DNA of 64,000 nucleotides from Neptuniibacter pectenicola (GTDB taxonomy: Bacteria > Pseudomonadota > Gammaproteobacteria > Pseudomonadales > Balneatricaceae). How positions within the stretch are numbered: position 1 is the first letter of the stretch; each line of letters begins with the position of its first letter. The DNA lies in contig NZ_LUTS01000002.1 in assembly GCF_001597735.1 (NCBI RefSeq), forward strand, positions 310,001-374,000, in the 5' to 3' direction. The translations under genes and the position numbers were made by a program. This document shows positions 53,573 to 63,142 of this stretch, piece by piece. A model generated the notes under the pieces. It was given only the letters and a program-made list of their open reading frames with translations, had not been told where the DNA came from and ran no database searches.

Positions 53573-53593
53573 GGGCTAACACTGGGTTAGCCC
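53573..53593. terminator. Hairpin between activator and cydX
   Basis: GGGCTAAC and GTTAGCCC form a perfect 8-bp stem with a 5-base loop between convergent genes. Lacks a long T-run, so termination strength is uncertain. Confidence 0.6.
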
Positions 53594-53608
53594 TCTTAGT
53601 CCTGCTTT

Positions 53609-53704
53609 TTATTCTTCGTCGAAGTGGTTTTCTAGCCACATGGCATTAATAATGCCAAAACTGCACGCCAGTAATACCCCTAAGATCCAAGTAAAATACC
53701 ACAT
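53609..53704 (-). CDS. cydX: Cytochrome bd oxidase small subunit CydX
   Basis: A 31-residue single-helix protein found by direct translation. It begins MWYFTWILGVLLACSFG and ends with acidic residues (HFDEE), matching the CydX family that stabilises the bd oxidase hemes. It lies 9 bp after the cydB stop in the same direction, as in many gammaproteobacteria. Confidence 0.93.
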   Translation of the reverse strand: MWYFTWILGVLLACSFGIINAMWLENHFDEE

Positions 53705-53713
53705 CGTGCTCTC

Positions 53714-54850
53714 CTAATAGTTTGAAACGCTATTCTGTTCAATAAACTCAGGCTCAATTCTTCGCCACATTTTGTAATAGCCCCATAAGGTATAAATCAA
53801 AATGAGGGGAACAAAGAACATCGCCACCCAGAACATGATCTCTAACGTGAGTGCGCTTGATGTGGCATCCCACAAGGTTAAGCTGCTTGCCAAGTCCGTT
53901 GATGATGGCATGACAAACGGGAATAGCGTAGAGCCCGCCAGCAAAATAACGACAGCAATATTGACTGCACTAACGGTAAATCCCCATCCAGCTTTGCCAC
54001 ATTTTGCCAAGATACTAACCAGTAGCGGTAAGACGATGCTTCCCGCAGCTAACAGCCATAATGCGGGCAGGGTGGCGAAGTTACCTAACCAGCTGTCCGT
54101 TAATGCAACCTCTTTACTCAATGGGTTTGAGCTAGCATCGGTGACAAGGGTAGAGACAATCTCATAACCTGGGATCATCCATATGATAGCGGCACCCGCT
54201 ATTAACATAAGTACAGCGAGTACAGGGCCGAGTAATGATGCGTATTTCTTTGCCCGCATCTCTACATCACCCCCTGCACGCATCTGTAGCCATACCGCAC
54301 CGTGTAGTAACAACATTGTGACACTCGCAAGGCCGCAGATTAAGGCGAACGGATTGAGTAGCGCCCAGAATGAACCGGTGTAAGTTGAGCGTGTTAGCTC
54401 ATCAAAGTGGAAAGGTACCCCTAAAAACAGATTACCAAAGGCCACACCAAACACTAATGAGGGCACAAAAGAGCCGAGGCATAAGCCAAGGTCCCAGTTA
54501 TTACGCCAGCGCTGGCCATCCATCTTACTGCGATACTCAAAACCGATAGGGCGGAAGAATAAGGCAAAAAGGACAAGCAGCATGGCCCAATAGAAGCCCG
54601 AAAACGCCGTTGCATAAACTAAGGGCCAAGCCGCAAAAATGGCGCCGCCTGCGGTGATAAACCACACTTGGTTACCATCCCAATGGGGACCGATAGTATT
54701 AATGACAACACGTCGTTCCGTATCTGTTTTACCGATGATGGGGAGCAGCATCGCCGCCCCCATATCGAAACCGTCAGTGACTGCAAAACCGATCAGTAAT
54801 ACACCGATCAGGAGCCACCACATGAGTCGCAGCGTTTCGTAATCAAACAT
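53714..54850 (-). CDS. cydB: Cytochrome bd ubiquinol oxidase subunit II
   Basis: Integral membrane protein of 378 residues with eight or nine helices. The N terminus has [21 protein letters not shown] and the first third [20 protein letters not shown], both highly conserved in CydB. It pairs with CydA to reduce oxygen without proton pumping. The gene overlaps cydA by 8 bp and is followed by cydX. Confidence 0.96.
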   Translation of the reverse strand: MFDYETLRLMWWLLIGVLLIGFAVTDGFDMGAAMLLPIIGKTDTERRVVINTIGPHWDGNQVWFITAGGAIFAAWPLVYATAFSGFYWAMLLVLFALFFRPIGFEYRSKMDGQRWRNNWDLGLCLGSFVPSLVFGVAFGNLFLGVPFHFDELTRSTYTGSFWALLNPFALICGLASVTMLLLHGAVWLQMRAGGDVEMRAKKYASLLGPVLAVLMLIAGAAIIWMIPGYEIVSTLVTDASSNPLSKEVALTDSWLGNFATLPALWLLAAGSIVLPLLVSILAKCGKAGWGFTVSAVNIAVVILLAGSTLFPFVMPSSTDLASSLTLWDATSSALTLEIMFWVAMFFVPLILIYTLWGYYKMWRRIEPEFIEQNSVSNY

Positions 54851-56426
54851 AGTGAGCAGCTCCTTTATCTTCGTTCAGAGAAGGCTCGTTATCATAACGT
54901 CCAGTGCCAAGCGCACTTGGGCCTTTGCGGATGTACTTGACCATGAGGAATACTTCGATCACAAGGAAGAGTGAGTACAGTGCTGCGAACCCAGCAATAC
55001 TCATCCATAGATCCGTTTCGCTTAGGGTTGAGGTCGCTACATAGGTGGGTAAAATTTCACCAATCGCCCATGGTTGACGTCCAAACTCGGCAACAAACCA
55101 GCCCATTTCATTTGCGATCCAAGGTAGAGGGAGTGCAAACATTGCGAATTTAAGTAACCAACGTTTTTTGTACTCTTGGCGACGGGCTGTGTAGTAAAAC
55201 GATAGAGAGAACAGCAGCAGCATTGTAAAGCCACAAGCCACCATTACGCGGAAGGTCCAAAACATTGGCGCTACTTGCGGGATAGTGTCTTTAGCGGCTG
55301 CTTTTATTTGTTCTTCTGTCGCGTCCACAACATCGGGTGTGTAGCGTTTTAGGAGTAGGCCATAACCAAGGTCATGATTAACGGCAGAGAAGGCCGCTCG
55401 GTTTTCTGGCGTGTCTTCACCATTACGCAGCTTCATCAAGAGGGCATAAGCGTTGATACCGTTACGGATTCGGCCTTCGGCGTGTTCCGTTAACTCTTTG
55501 ATCCCCATGATCTCTTCATCGAGCGATCGTGTTGCGATTAGGCCGAGTGCGTAAGGGATACGTACTGCCATGTCGGTTTCTTGGGTTTCTTGGTTAGGTA
55601 AGCCAAAGAGCGTGAAAGGTGCCGGGGCTTCATGGGTTTCCCATTCAGCTTCCATGGCGGCAAGTTTCACTTTCTGTACTTCGCCCACTTCATAGCCACT
55701 CTCATCACCTAAGAGAATAACAGACATGACAGAAGCAAGGCCGAACGCTGATGCGATTGCAAAAGAGCGGCGGGCAAAGCCAACATCTTTATTTCTCAAC
55801 ATGTAGTAAGCACTAATGGAAAGAACAAAGATGGCACCGGTGACATAGCCACCTGATACGGTATGCACAAATTTAACTTGTGCTACTGGGTTAAAGATCA
55901 CTTCTGCAAAGCTGCTCATCTCCATGCGCATCGTTTCAAAATTGAAATACGCACCGACGGGGTTTTGCATCCAGCCATTAGCGATCAAAATCCATAGGGC
56001 TGAGAAGTTGGAGCCTATGGCAACAAGCCACGTCACCCCTAAATGCTGTACTTTGGTTAGGCGATCCCAGCCAAAAAAGAATAAACCAACAAAGGTCGAT
56101 TCAAGGAAAAAGGCCATTAACCCTTCTATTGCTAAGGGGGCGCCAAAAATATCACCTACATAGTGAGAGTAATAAGCCCAGTTAGTACCAAACTGAAATT
56201 CCATTGTGAGGCCGGTAGTGACACCTAGCGCAAAATTGATCCCAAAGAGCTTACCCCAGAAGCGGGTCATATCTTTGTATACTTGCTTATTGGTCATCAC
56301 GTAAACAGATTCCATGATGGCTAGCAAGAAGGCGAGTCCCAACGTTAAGGGGACAAAAAGGAAGTGGTATAGCGCGGTTAAGGCAAATTGCCAGCGCGAT
56401 AGTTCCACGACAGTTTCAGATACCAT
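54843..56426 (-). CDS. cydA: Cytochrome bd ubiquinol oxidase subunit I
   Basis: Catalytic subunit of 527 residues carrying hemes b558, b595 and d. Histidine 21 in [15 protein letters not shown] is the b595 ligand position, and [14 protein letters not shown] near 443 is the conserved quinol-binding-side motif. The long loop between helices 6 and 7 (about 250-390) places it in the long-Q-loop class like E. coli CydA. It is the first gene of cydABX and lies 64 bp downstream of a sigma-54 promoter. Confidence 0.96.
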   Translation of the reverse strand: MVSETVVELSRWQFALTALYHFLFVPLTLGLAFLLAIMESVYVMTNKQVYKDMTRFWGKLFGINFALGVTTGLTMEFQFGTNWAYYSHYVGDIFGAPLAIEGLMAFFLESTFVGLFFFGWDRLTKVQHLGVTWLVAIGSNFSALWILIANGWMQNPVGAYFNFETMRMEMSSFAEVIFNPVAQVKFVHTVSGGYVTGAIFVLSISAYYMLRNKDVGFARRSFAIASAFGLASVMSVILLGDESGYEVGEVQKVKLAAMEAEWETHEAPAPFTLFGLPNQETQETDMAVRIPYALGLIATRSLDEEIMGIKELTEHAEGRIRNGINAYALLMKLRNGEDTPENRAAFSAVNHDLGYGLLLKRYTPDVVDATEEQIKAAAKDTIPQVAPMFWTFRVMVACGFTMLLLFSLSFYYTARRQEYKKRWLLKFAMFALPLPWIANEMGWFVAEFGRQPWAIGEILPTYVATSTLSETDLWMSIAGFAALYSLFLVIEVFLMVKYIRKGPSALGTGRYDNEPSLNEDKGAAHYV

Positions 56427-56489
56427 AATTAATACCTTTTACTTATTACCGATTTATTCGGCATGTGCAGATGTTGTCAACCATAGTAA

Positions 56490-56505
56490 AGCAGAAGTCG
56501 TGCCA
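56490..56505 (-). promoter_or_regulatory. Sigma-54 promoter of cydABX
   Basis: Read on the minus strand: TGGCACGACTTCTGCT, giving GG-N10-GC at the -24/-12 positions, the exact sigma-54 spacing, with only one deviation from the TGGCAC-N5-TTGC consensus. The predicted start site is near 56479, leaving about 50 bases of leader before cydA. Confidence 0.8.
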
Positions 56506-56514
56506 GTTATTTTC

Positions 56515-56540
56515 TTGTCGCTGAATAAGCTAAACGACAA
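56515..56540. promoter_or_regulatory. Inverted repeat TTGTCG-N14-CGACAA upstream of the cydA promoter
   Basis: TTGTCG (56515-56520) and CGACAA (56535-56540) lie just upstream of the -24 element. It may be an activator site; it is closer to the promoter than typical enhancer sites, so another regulator is possible. Confidence 0.4.
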
Positions 56541-56660
56541 AAGTATACGCCCTGCCACTTTGGGCCGAATAGTCTTTTTTTTGGATATATTCCGCGCCAA
56601 TGTTCCTTTATTTTTCCCTTTTACTTAAGGTCAGTGGGCCCTTCATATTTGCTCTATTCT

Positions 56661-57974
56661 TTAAACGGGAGTGTAGCCATGCAGCATCACATCATATACA
56701 GGGCGTATAAGTGATTTCTCCATCACCCAAGCCAGCTCGCTTTTATCCAGCGGGTCTACTACCTGAATAGGTAGGGTCGTCATAGGCTCAAGGCTGTAAT
56801 CAAACTCCCATAGCATTGCGTGGCCAACATCTAAAATCATCGGGCAAGAGGTGTACCCGTTCCAGTGGGCCGTTAAGGGTTGGTCGGTAATAAGTGACTG
56901 CAAATTGCTGGCAACAATCGATAATTGGGATTTAACCGATGCGGCTGTTTTACCTATAGGTGTGCCTACGGTGTCGCCAATACCAAAAACATTGGGGTAT
57001 CGTTTATGTTGCAGTGTGTATTTATCAACCTCTAAATAGCCTTTAAAGGTGGTTTCATCAATTAACTCAGATTCCCGTAAGCTTTTGACCGTTGTCATGG
57101 GGGGGACTACATGTATAAAGTCCCAATCCATGGTGCGTTGAGCGTTGTCGGCCAAGGTAAAGGTTGCTGTTTGGGCGGCACTGTCTAGGGAGGTTAGCGT
57201 GTGCTCATAATTCGGCGTAATTTGCCGCTCGGCCCAAATCTCCTGGAGTCGTTGGTCAAATGCTTTGACAGAAAATAGCTGGTTCTCAGCGGTGCAGTAT
57301 TCAAAATTAAAAGCGTCTCGTTGCCCTGCTTGGCGCACAAAATACTCTATGAGATTGGTTGCTTTCATCGGAGCGCCTGCGCATTTTATGGCCCCCTGTG
57401 GACGCGTAAATAGGGCTTGTCCGCCTTTGCTTTGGGCAAATGTTAGTGCTTGTTGATGGCTCGCAATACCGGCCTCGGGGCTTAGGTAAATACTGGCGAT
57501 GTTCCCTTGGCCAATTTCATTCGTGTCGAGACCTTCAATCATGTCGTAGCGTAACTCTAAGCCTGTGGCGACAATCAGATAGTCATAGTTTAGTACCTGT
57601 CCTGAGGTTGTAGTGATCTGGTTATTATCAGGGTTATAGGCTTCTACACCCGCTTCAATCCATTTAACTTGGCTGTCTAAATAGGTGGCATTATCTTCGA
57701 TGACTTTACTTTTGCTTTTATAAGCACCGGCCAAAAGTAATGTTTGCCCCGGTTGATACCAGTGGTAGCCACGCGGGTCTACGATGGTGATCTCTGCGCC
57801 ACTAAAATAATGGAGTAGTTTGTTTGATAGGGCGAGTCCGCCTGCGCCACCACCGGTAATGAGAATCTTTGCTTTTGTATTGGTTTTGTTGAGTTCCCAA
57901 GCCCCGAGACCAAAGGCACCTGCGATACCTAACGTTGCGCCAGTCTTGAGGAGGTTTCGACGATTAATTGACAT
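56661..57974 (-). CDS. Sulfide:quinone reductase-like flavoprotein with Tat-type signal
   Basis: FAD oxidoreductase of 437 residues. The N terminus NRRNLLKTGATLGIAGAFG carries twin arginines before a hydrophobic stretch. FAD motifs are ILITGGGAGGLALSNKL and the C-terminal GIGDTVGTPIGKTAASVKSQ. Cysteines in GAIKCAGAPMK and GYTSCPM correspond to the region of the redox cysteines of sulfide:quinone reductases and flavocytochrome c sulfide dehydrogenases. It may oxidise sulfide or a related sulfur compound into the quinone pool; substrate is inferred. ATG 57974 follows AAGGTG by seven bases. Confidence 0.82.
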   Translation of the reverse strand: MSINRRNLLKTGATLGIAGAFGLGAWELNKTNTKAKILITGGGAGGLALSNKLLHYFSGAEITIVDPRGYHWYQPGQTLLLAGAYKSKSKVIEDNATYLDSQVKWIEAGVEAYNPDNNQITTTSGQVLNYDYLIVATGLELRYDMIEGLDTNEIGQGNIASIYLSPEAGIASHQQALTFAQSKGGQALFTRPQGAIKCAGAPMKATNLIEYFVRQAGQRDAFNFEYCTAENQLFSVKAFDQRLQEIWAERQITPNYEHTLTSLDSAAQTATFTLADNAQRTMDWDFIHVVPPMTTVKSLRESELIDETTFKGYLEVDKYTLQHKRYPNVFGIGDTVGTPIGKTAASVKSQLSIVASNLQSLITDQPLTAHWNGYTSCPMILDVGHAMLWEFDYSLEPMTTLPIQVVDPLDKSELAWVMEKSLIRPVYDVMLHGYTPV

Positions 57975-58387
57975 GGTTATCACCTTTTTGAAAATACCTT
58001 AGAGACTCTTTAGGGCGTTGAGCGTCTATGGTTAATAGACGTGCCTGCTTTGGTGGATCGGGCTGTTACCTGTTGTCTTTAAGGGATGAAAGTAGATTAC
58101 ATACCCGCTATGTTTTTTGGTTATTTACATCAATGGGAAAATGTTTTATCGAGTGTTCTGCCAATTTCATCCGTCTATGTTAACGGCTATCTATTAACTT
58201 TGTGACATATGTGACAAATTTTTTGTCATATAGTGTTTTTTTCGCGCTCGATGTGATGCTTATTGCGGCACACTGTTTAAGTGAACGCTATATAGTAGAG
58301 TCCACTTTATCGTCAATGTGTCTTATATTAATAATATCTTATATAGCTGGGCATGGGAATGCGTCTAGGTATGGGGGGAGTGAGGGG
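57975..58387. other. Intergenic region with a palindromic site
   Basis: About 410 bases without a supported gene (a 62-residue plus-strand frame looks spurious). TGACAAA-TTT-TTTGTCA at 58212-58228 is a perfect 7-bp palindrome, preceded by the direct repeat TGTGACA-TA-TGTGACA (58201-58216). It is a likely operator for an unidentified regulator. Confidence 0.5.
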
Positions 58388-58417
58388 TAAACTGGGCCTG
58401 TGATTTGACCCAGTTTA
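58388..58417 (-). terminator. Terminator after ferric-reductase-like gene
   Basis: TAAACTGGG and CCCAGTTTA form a 9-bp stem around a 12-base loop just beyond the leftward gene ending at 58432. Confidence 0.65.
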
Positions 58418-58431
58418 TCCAGGACACACTG

Positions 58432-59766
58432 TTAGCGCATATCGAATAACTCTTGATGGAAATCTTTTGAGGCGACTCCTTTCGCTTTAAAGTCCTTACG
58501 TAAGAGTTGGCCTAAGGCCATGGGTCCGCAGTACCAAAGACTGGCTGAACGCCAATTAGGCACAGCTTCGCGAATTTTTTCAGGGGTTAAGCGCCCATCT
58601 TTTGGTGTTACGATGAGGTGTAAGTTAACGCCTGCGGCTTTAGCATCAGCGCAAAGTTTATCGATGGCGGTTTGGTCAAAATCACTTGTGGCGTGAAAGA
58701 GATCAATGTTCTGTGTCCCAGGGGTTTTGGCGAGGTACTTCATGCGGGCAATAAAAGGTGTAATGCCGATACCGGCGCCGACCCAGATTTGATGTGAACA
58801 GTGATCACGAAAATCGAAACAACCGTAAGGGCCTTCAACTGTAACGGGCAGGCCAACCTTGAGCCAATCGCGTAGGCGACTGGTCCAGTCGCCTAGCTCT
58901 TTAGTGATAAAGGTCAGGGTGTGTTGTTCTGCATCCCAAGCCGAGGCAATGGTATAGGGGTGTGCACCTTCGCGTTTTTTTGACGTAACAAACGCAAATT
59001 GGCCCGGCGTGTGGCCTTTCCAATCGGGGTTTACATCAATGGTACATTCAATCACTTTTAGGTCGGGGTAATAGGTGAGTGAGTCAACGACTCCTTGTGT
59101 TTTTCGCCCTTGTCCTACGCGGCCAGTCAATACGAGCAGGGCCGAGAGTGTGCCACTGATCAGCAATAGCGCGGTGACCAAGCCGATAGGCTGGAGCCAG
59201 TAATCGAACTTAGTTAACACGAGGGTGTGGAAAACTAACACTAAATAAGCAACGGCAATCCAATAGTGAACCTTTCTGAATAGGTGGTAGGGGAAGTGTT
59301 TGATCAATGCCAAAATGATTAAAATAACAGCGGCATAAAAAGCCCATTCGCCTAATGACTCGGCTAAGTGGCGCTGATCCCTTAACCATTGTTCTAATGT
59401 AGGTAGGGCTTCGGGGCTGAGTTTGTTTCGTTCAGGTTTGGTTAGCCAGCCCCAGCCTACCATCCATTTTGTTCCGGTTGCCCACCACCAGTGCAGTGTT
59501 GCGGTTACCAGCGCGGCGATACCTAACCATTTATGTAAACGGTACATCTTATCGAGTCCGTGCAGCTGCTTTTCCATCCATGTCGAGCGCATCGTCAACA
59601 GCATAGCAATGCTCATTGCGCCGATGGCGATTATGCCGGTGTATTGAATAAATACAGAGCGGAATGAGAAGTAGGTCAAAGGTTCGGGCATAAAAGTGTC
59701 AGCAAGTAACCATAAGGCGGTTAATGCAAGCAACGTACCCCAGAAGCTAATTTTTAATGCGTTCAT
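58432..59766 (-). CDS. Ferric reductase-like transmembrane flavoprotein
   Basis: Membrane oxidoreductase of 444 residues. Six helices carry heme-ligand histidines (HKWLGIAALVTATLHWWW, HYWIAVAYLVLVFHTLVL). The C-terminal FAD domain has HPYTIAS and the NAD(P) domain GIGITPFIARM and YCGPMALG. Such proteins reduce ferric iron or act as NADPH-oxidase-like enzymes. ATG 59766 has AAGGA seven bases upstream; ATG 59793 would add nine residues. Confidence 0.9.
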   Translation of the reverse strand: MNALKISFWGTLLALTALWLLADTFMPEPLTYFSFRSVFIQYTGIIAIGAMSIAMLLTMRSTWMEKQLHGLDKMYRLHKWLGIAALVTATLHWWWATGTKWMVGWGWLTKPERNKLSPEALPTLEQWLRDQRHLAESLGEWAFYAAVILIILALIKHFPYHLFRKVHYWIAVAYLVLVFHTLVLTKFDYWLQPIGLVTALLLISGTLSALLVLTGRVGQGRKTQGVVDSLTYYPDLKVIECTIDVNPDWKGHTPGQFAFVTSKKREGAHPYTIASAWDAEQHTLTFITKELGDWTSRLRDWLKVGLPVTVEGPYGCFDFRDHCSHQIWVGAGIGITPFIARMKYLAKTPGTQNIDLFHATSDFDQTAIDKLCADAKAAGVNLHLIVTPKDGRLTPEKIREAVPNWRSASLWYCGPMALGQLLRKDFKAKGVASKDFHQELFDMR

Positions 59767-59828
59767 GTTGAATCCTTCCAGTAACGCTAACAATTGATGG
59801 GATGGTTAATAAAGGTGTGTTTAGGGCT

Positions 59829-60293
59829 CTAAGGCATGCAGGATGACATGCTGTAATTGACTAATGGTTGTCCCCTTAAATGCACGATGTTTTTCTGTAG
59901 GCATGTAAAACCGTGTTGTTTAAAAAAAGGCATGGCGATTCGGCTCGCCTCTACAGTGAGGGTCGTCAGGCCTTTTTGGTCGGCGATTGTGCGCACCTGT
60001 TGTAGCAGTTGACTGGCGACCCCGGCTCGTTGGTAAGTCGGATGGACATACAAACAATCAATGTGGCCATCTTTTTCTAATTCGATAAAGCCAATGAGGG
60101 TATTGTTTTTTACGGCGACAAAAGGTTTTTTTACGCTAAGGCGTGACGCCCACTCAGTATAATTGGGGGGCGTGGGTGCCCAAGCATCTCGTTCCTCTTT
60201 TGAATAGATCGTCTCAGGAATCGCGTGCACTGCCGCGTGAAATAGGTCGGCTATCTCTGTGTGATCGGATGGCTGGTAGGGGCGAATTTTCAT
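59829..60293 (-). CDS. GNAT-family N-acetyltransferase
   Basis: A 154-residue GCN5-type enzyme. MKIRPYQPSDHTEIADLF opens the fold, and LYVHPTYQRAGVASQLLQQ near residue 85 has the acetyl-CoA-binding Q/R-x-x-G-x-A pattern. The substrate is unknown. Confidence 0.88.
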   Translation of the reverse strand: MKIRPYQPSDHTEIADLFHAAVHAIPETIYSKEERDAWAPTPPNYTEWASRLSVKKPFVAVKNNTLIGFIELEKDGHIDCLYVHPTYQRAGVASQLLQQVRTIADQKGLTTLTVEASRIAMPFFKQHGFTCLQKNIVHLRGQPLVNYSMSSCMP

Positions 60294-60395
60294 GGGAACT
60301 ATTGATGCTAGTATTGGATTAAGTATAAAACCATAGTGGGGATGCTGTCTTGGTCATTATTTGCTATAGCTCAATGTAAGTTAAATTAAGGAAGG

Positions 60396-60417
60396 ACGCC
60401 CTGATGGATCAGGGCGT
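60396..60417. terminator. Hairpin downstream of cytochrome b561 gene
   Basis: ACGCCCTGA and TCAGGGCGT form a perfect 9-bp stem with a 4-base loop. Few T residues follow; possible weak terminator. Confidence 0.5.
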
Positions 60418-60522
60418 GTCTGTAGTGATGTCATCTACCCGTTAGCTGCTTCACTCTCTTTTTTTCGCACGCCACGCCACGTCGCGGTTTAGCGGTTGTG
60501 GTGCTTACATTGGATCGTGATA

Positions 60523-61113
60523 TTAGGATTTGTCGATGGTCATTTTACGTAATGTTCTATCGCGTTTTATCCGATGGTGGTATAGCGCGGCTAAGGCGTG
60601 TCCTGCAATTAAAATCCATGCTAACCATGCGCCGAGTATATCTTTGTGGATAAAATCGATGGGCTTCTCAAACGCTTTAAACGTTAGGCCTAAGCCATCC
60701 TGCACAAGGGAGGTAAAGAGTTGGGTATCTTCAAATTTTGGTATATCAAATAGAAAGAAGTATTCGGTATTTGCGCCAGTCCCTAAATAGCCTGTGAGAG
60801 GCATGATGATCATTAGGGCGTAGAGCGCATAATGGCCTAGGTGGGCTGCTAGGTGTTCCAGTTGTGTGCCGGGTTCTAACGTCGGTTGGCGGTTGGTTAA
60901 GCGCCAGACAACGCGCAATACAACGATAACGGCGATGGTTACGCCAATTGAAAAGTGGAGTTGTAATGCGTTCCAGTTTTCAGGTGTTTTCGCTTCAGTA
61001 AACCAGTGTCGATAATACACGCTCATATAAGCGCCTAAAAAAAGCAGAGCGGTCATCCAATGTAACCATTTTGCTATGGAACCGTAGTTGTCGGCGGTGT
61101 TTCTAATGCTCAT
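60523..61113 (-). CDS. Cytochrome b561
   Basis: A 196-residue four-helix membrane cytochrome. Histidine pairs lie in KWLHWMTALLF, QLHFSIG, HLGHYALYALM and GHALAALYHH, consistent with two b-type hemes, and a superoxide:quinone or redox-relay role is typical. ATG 61113 follows GGAGG by five bases, which rules against TTG 61125. Confidence 0.9.
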   Translation of the reverse strand: MSIRNTADNYGSIAKWLHWMTALLFLGAYMSVYYRHWFTEAKTPENWNALQLHFSIGVTIAVIVVLRVVWRLTNRQPTLEPGTQLEHLAAHLGHYALYALMIIMPLTGYLGTGANTEYFFLFDIPKFEDTQLFTSLVQDGLGLTFKAFEKPIDFIHKDILGAWLAWILIAGHALAALYHHRIKRDRTLRKMTIDKS

Positions 61114-61505
61114 GTAATCCTCCAATGGGGTGGGAGTCTGGCGCTATAGGTCAAGATGCAGTCGGTTGTATGGCTTGATCTAATATAGGGCTGTGATGGA
61201 TACGCCTTATTTTATGGAAATAGTCATGTCATTAATAGAATGTAACGGGCAACAGTCGATAACGTTTAGTTAAACAATCGCATCGTCGCGATGGTTGAGG
61301 TGTTGTTGCTCAAGGGGTGCTGCTTTGGCGCTAACGGGTCATGTTGGCTGAATATGAGGTGATCCGGGGCGAGAGTGCGCCAGTTTCCTGCTTTAACGAA
61401 TGAGTGTGTCTAGCCGTCGGAGAAACGTGGCATGAGGCGCAATGTCTAGTTACGCTTATCTGCCACGTTACTTAATGGTTTCATTACATGGACCGATTTA
61501 AGTTG
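61114..61505. other. Intergenic region with nested hairpin
   Basis: About 390 bases without a supported gene. AACGTGGCA (61424-61432) and TGCCACGTT (61461-61469) form a 9-bp stem with inner AGGCG/CGCTT pairing. It lies 37 bp past the stop of the leftward cytidylyltransferase gene and may terminate it or form a small structured RNA. Confidence 0.45.
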
Positions 61506-61949
61506 TTATGCCACTGCTGTTGATAAGTTTTGAGCATTATTCACTTGTGCGACAACATTTTGTTTGATGGTCGTTGATGAGGTGCGTGGGTTATACAGTA
61601 CCTGTCGGATCTGTTTGCCTGCTGATTTTAAATAGGATTCAACGGCAAGGTTATGGGGGGCTTTTCCCCAGTCTTCGCCAATAACAAAAATATCTGCCTT
61701 TAATGCTTCACAGCCAGAGACATATTCAAGTTCATCATAAGGCCGGACAATATCAACGCAGCGCAGTGCGCTTAACATTTCCATGCGCTGCTCAAGTGGA
61801 ATAACCGGCACGTTGGGTTTGTACGAGTTAACAACGCGGTCAGATGCAACGCCCACAGCCAGAACGCCGCCGAGCGATTTGCAATACTCAAGTAACGCTA
61901 AGTGCCCTACGTGTAATAAATCAAACGTACCTACAGTGTAAACAATCAT
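61506..61949 (-). CDS. TagD-like cytidylyl/adenylyltransferase
   Basis: A 147-residue nucleotidyltransferase. The N terminus MIVYTVGTFDLLHVGHLALL contains the HxGH nucleotide-binding motif, and NPRTSSTTIK near 125 resembles the RTEGISTT motif of CTP:glycerol-3-phosphate cytidylyltransferases. It activates a phosphorylated alcohol as a CDP derivative. It lies 72 bp downstream of a CDP-alcohol phosphotransferase gene on the same strand, so the two probably act in sequence. Confidence 0.85.
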   Translation of the reverse strand: MIVYTVGTFDLLHVGHLALLEYCKSLGGVLAVGVASDRVVNSYKPNVPVIPLEQRMEMLSALRCVDIVRPYDELEYVSGCEALKADIFVIGEDWGKAPHNLAVESYLKSAGKQIRQVLYNPRTSSTTIKQNVVAQVNNAQNLSTAVA

Positions 61950-62021
61950 GTTTTATTTAACCTTTATAAAATTATTAATCAGTGTCGGGTAAGCGACAGG
62001 GGACTCTCTGTGCAGCGACGT

Positions 62022-62675
62022 CTATAACAGCTTGTAAGCATAAATAGCTGTTATGCCAAGGGTGTACAGTGCAAGTAAAACCACATGGAGAGGGGTGCCA
62101 GAGAGTTTAGGTGTTTTGATCTGAGAGACATTGAGCGCAGCTAAACCTAAGGCGCTGGCGTAGAGAATACCTGCGAAAATAGTGTTTGGAATAATGCCCT
62201 CTAGTAAAAAGATAAAAACTAATAAGATGTTGTTGTTATCGAGTGCCAGCCCTGTGTATTTAGATGTATCTGACAAACCGAAGGTGCTGAAGTAACTCAA
62301 ACGTATTGCGCTGGCCGCGAGCATGAAAAACGCTATAGGTAGCAATAGAGGGTCGAAATGGCCATAGCTTAATATAAGAATCGCAGGTGTAACGCCATAG
62401 CTGACAATGTCGATGACTAGATCAAGTTGGCCGCCAAACATACGGTCATTGCCGGTACGTCCCTTCATCTTGCGAGCGACTAGCCCATCAGCCCAATCAA
62501 ATGCAACAGCCCAGATCATGCCGATCATCGCTGCGTAATAGATGCCAATAATACTAAAATAAAGCGCGAGTACTGTGCAGGCTAACCCTGCGAGTGAGCA
62601 TAGGTTGGGCAGGTCTTTTACATAGGAAATTATAGCAGGTTGGACTGCGTGGGCGTTTTCAGTATCTGTAGTCAT
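62022..62675 (-). CDS. CDP-alcohol phosphatidyltransferase
   Basis: A 217-residue membrane enzyme with six helices. The catalytic motif DGLVARKMKGRTGNDRMFGG continues QLDLVID, matching D-G-x2-A-R-x(n)-G-x3-D-x3-D, but with 12 instead of the usual 8-9 residues between AR and G. SYGVTPAILIL after it resembles phosphatidylserine synthases. It transfers a phospho-alcohol between a CDP donor and an acceptor; the exact lipid or sugar is unknown. AGGAG precedes ATG 62675. Confidence 0.85.
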   Translation of the reverse strand: MTTDTENAHAVQPAIISYVKDLPNLCSLAGLACTVLALYFSIIGIYYAAMIGMIWAVAFDWADGLVARKMKGRTGNDRMFGGQLDLVIDIVSYGVTPAILILSYGHFDPLLLPIAFFMLAASAIRLSYFSTFGLSDTSKYTGLALDNNNILLVFIFLLEGIIPNTIFAGILYASALGLAALNVSQIKTPKLSGTPLHVVLLALYTLGITAIYAYKLL

Positions 62676-63142
62676 GGTGCTCCTAATAAAGATAGGTATA
62701 AATCAAGGATGCACCGGCATCACGTTAAAAAGCGTGAGCAACATCACTGTGTTCTAACGAACAGAGCTACGCTAAAAATCTGGTTGTTCCCATGGAGAGA
62801 GAAACGCAAACAGCAGGTGCAAGAAATCTGCTCTAGCTGCTTGTCGCAACTAAAGGATCAATAAGGAGGATAGAGGCGTGTTGGCCAGTAGGCTCGATAG
62901 AGGGGGGTGTACCCAGCCACTATACGCTTTATTTGTTGGGAGGCACAGACTTTGTTGTTTAATCCCTCGCCCCTGAGGGTTAGGTCGGGGCTTCATATCC
63001 CTGCATGAGCAGCATACTGGCACTTCGCGGCTTATATAGCAGTGAACGGCTTTTTTAATGGGCTACTGTCATTTCTTTTGCAATTCTCATGCAGGCATTC
63101 ACTTATCGCTTGTTTTTGAATGGGGGAGGTGACTTATTGTAT
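62676..63142. other. Intergenic region
   Basis: About 470 bases. A plus-strand 74-residue frame (62640-62864) overlaps the promoter side of the lipid gene and has poor composition. No RNA gene or strong hairpin was recognised. Confidence 0.4.

Noticed and set aside
63023-63040. Possible sigma-54 promoter (CTGGCACTTCGCGGC)
   Set aside because: GG to GC spacing is not 10 bases and no suitable gene follows.
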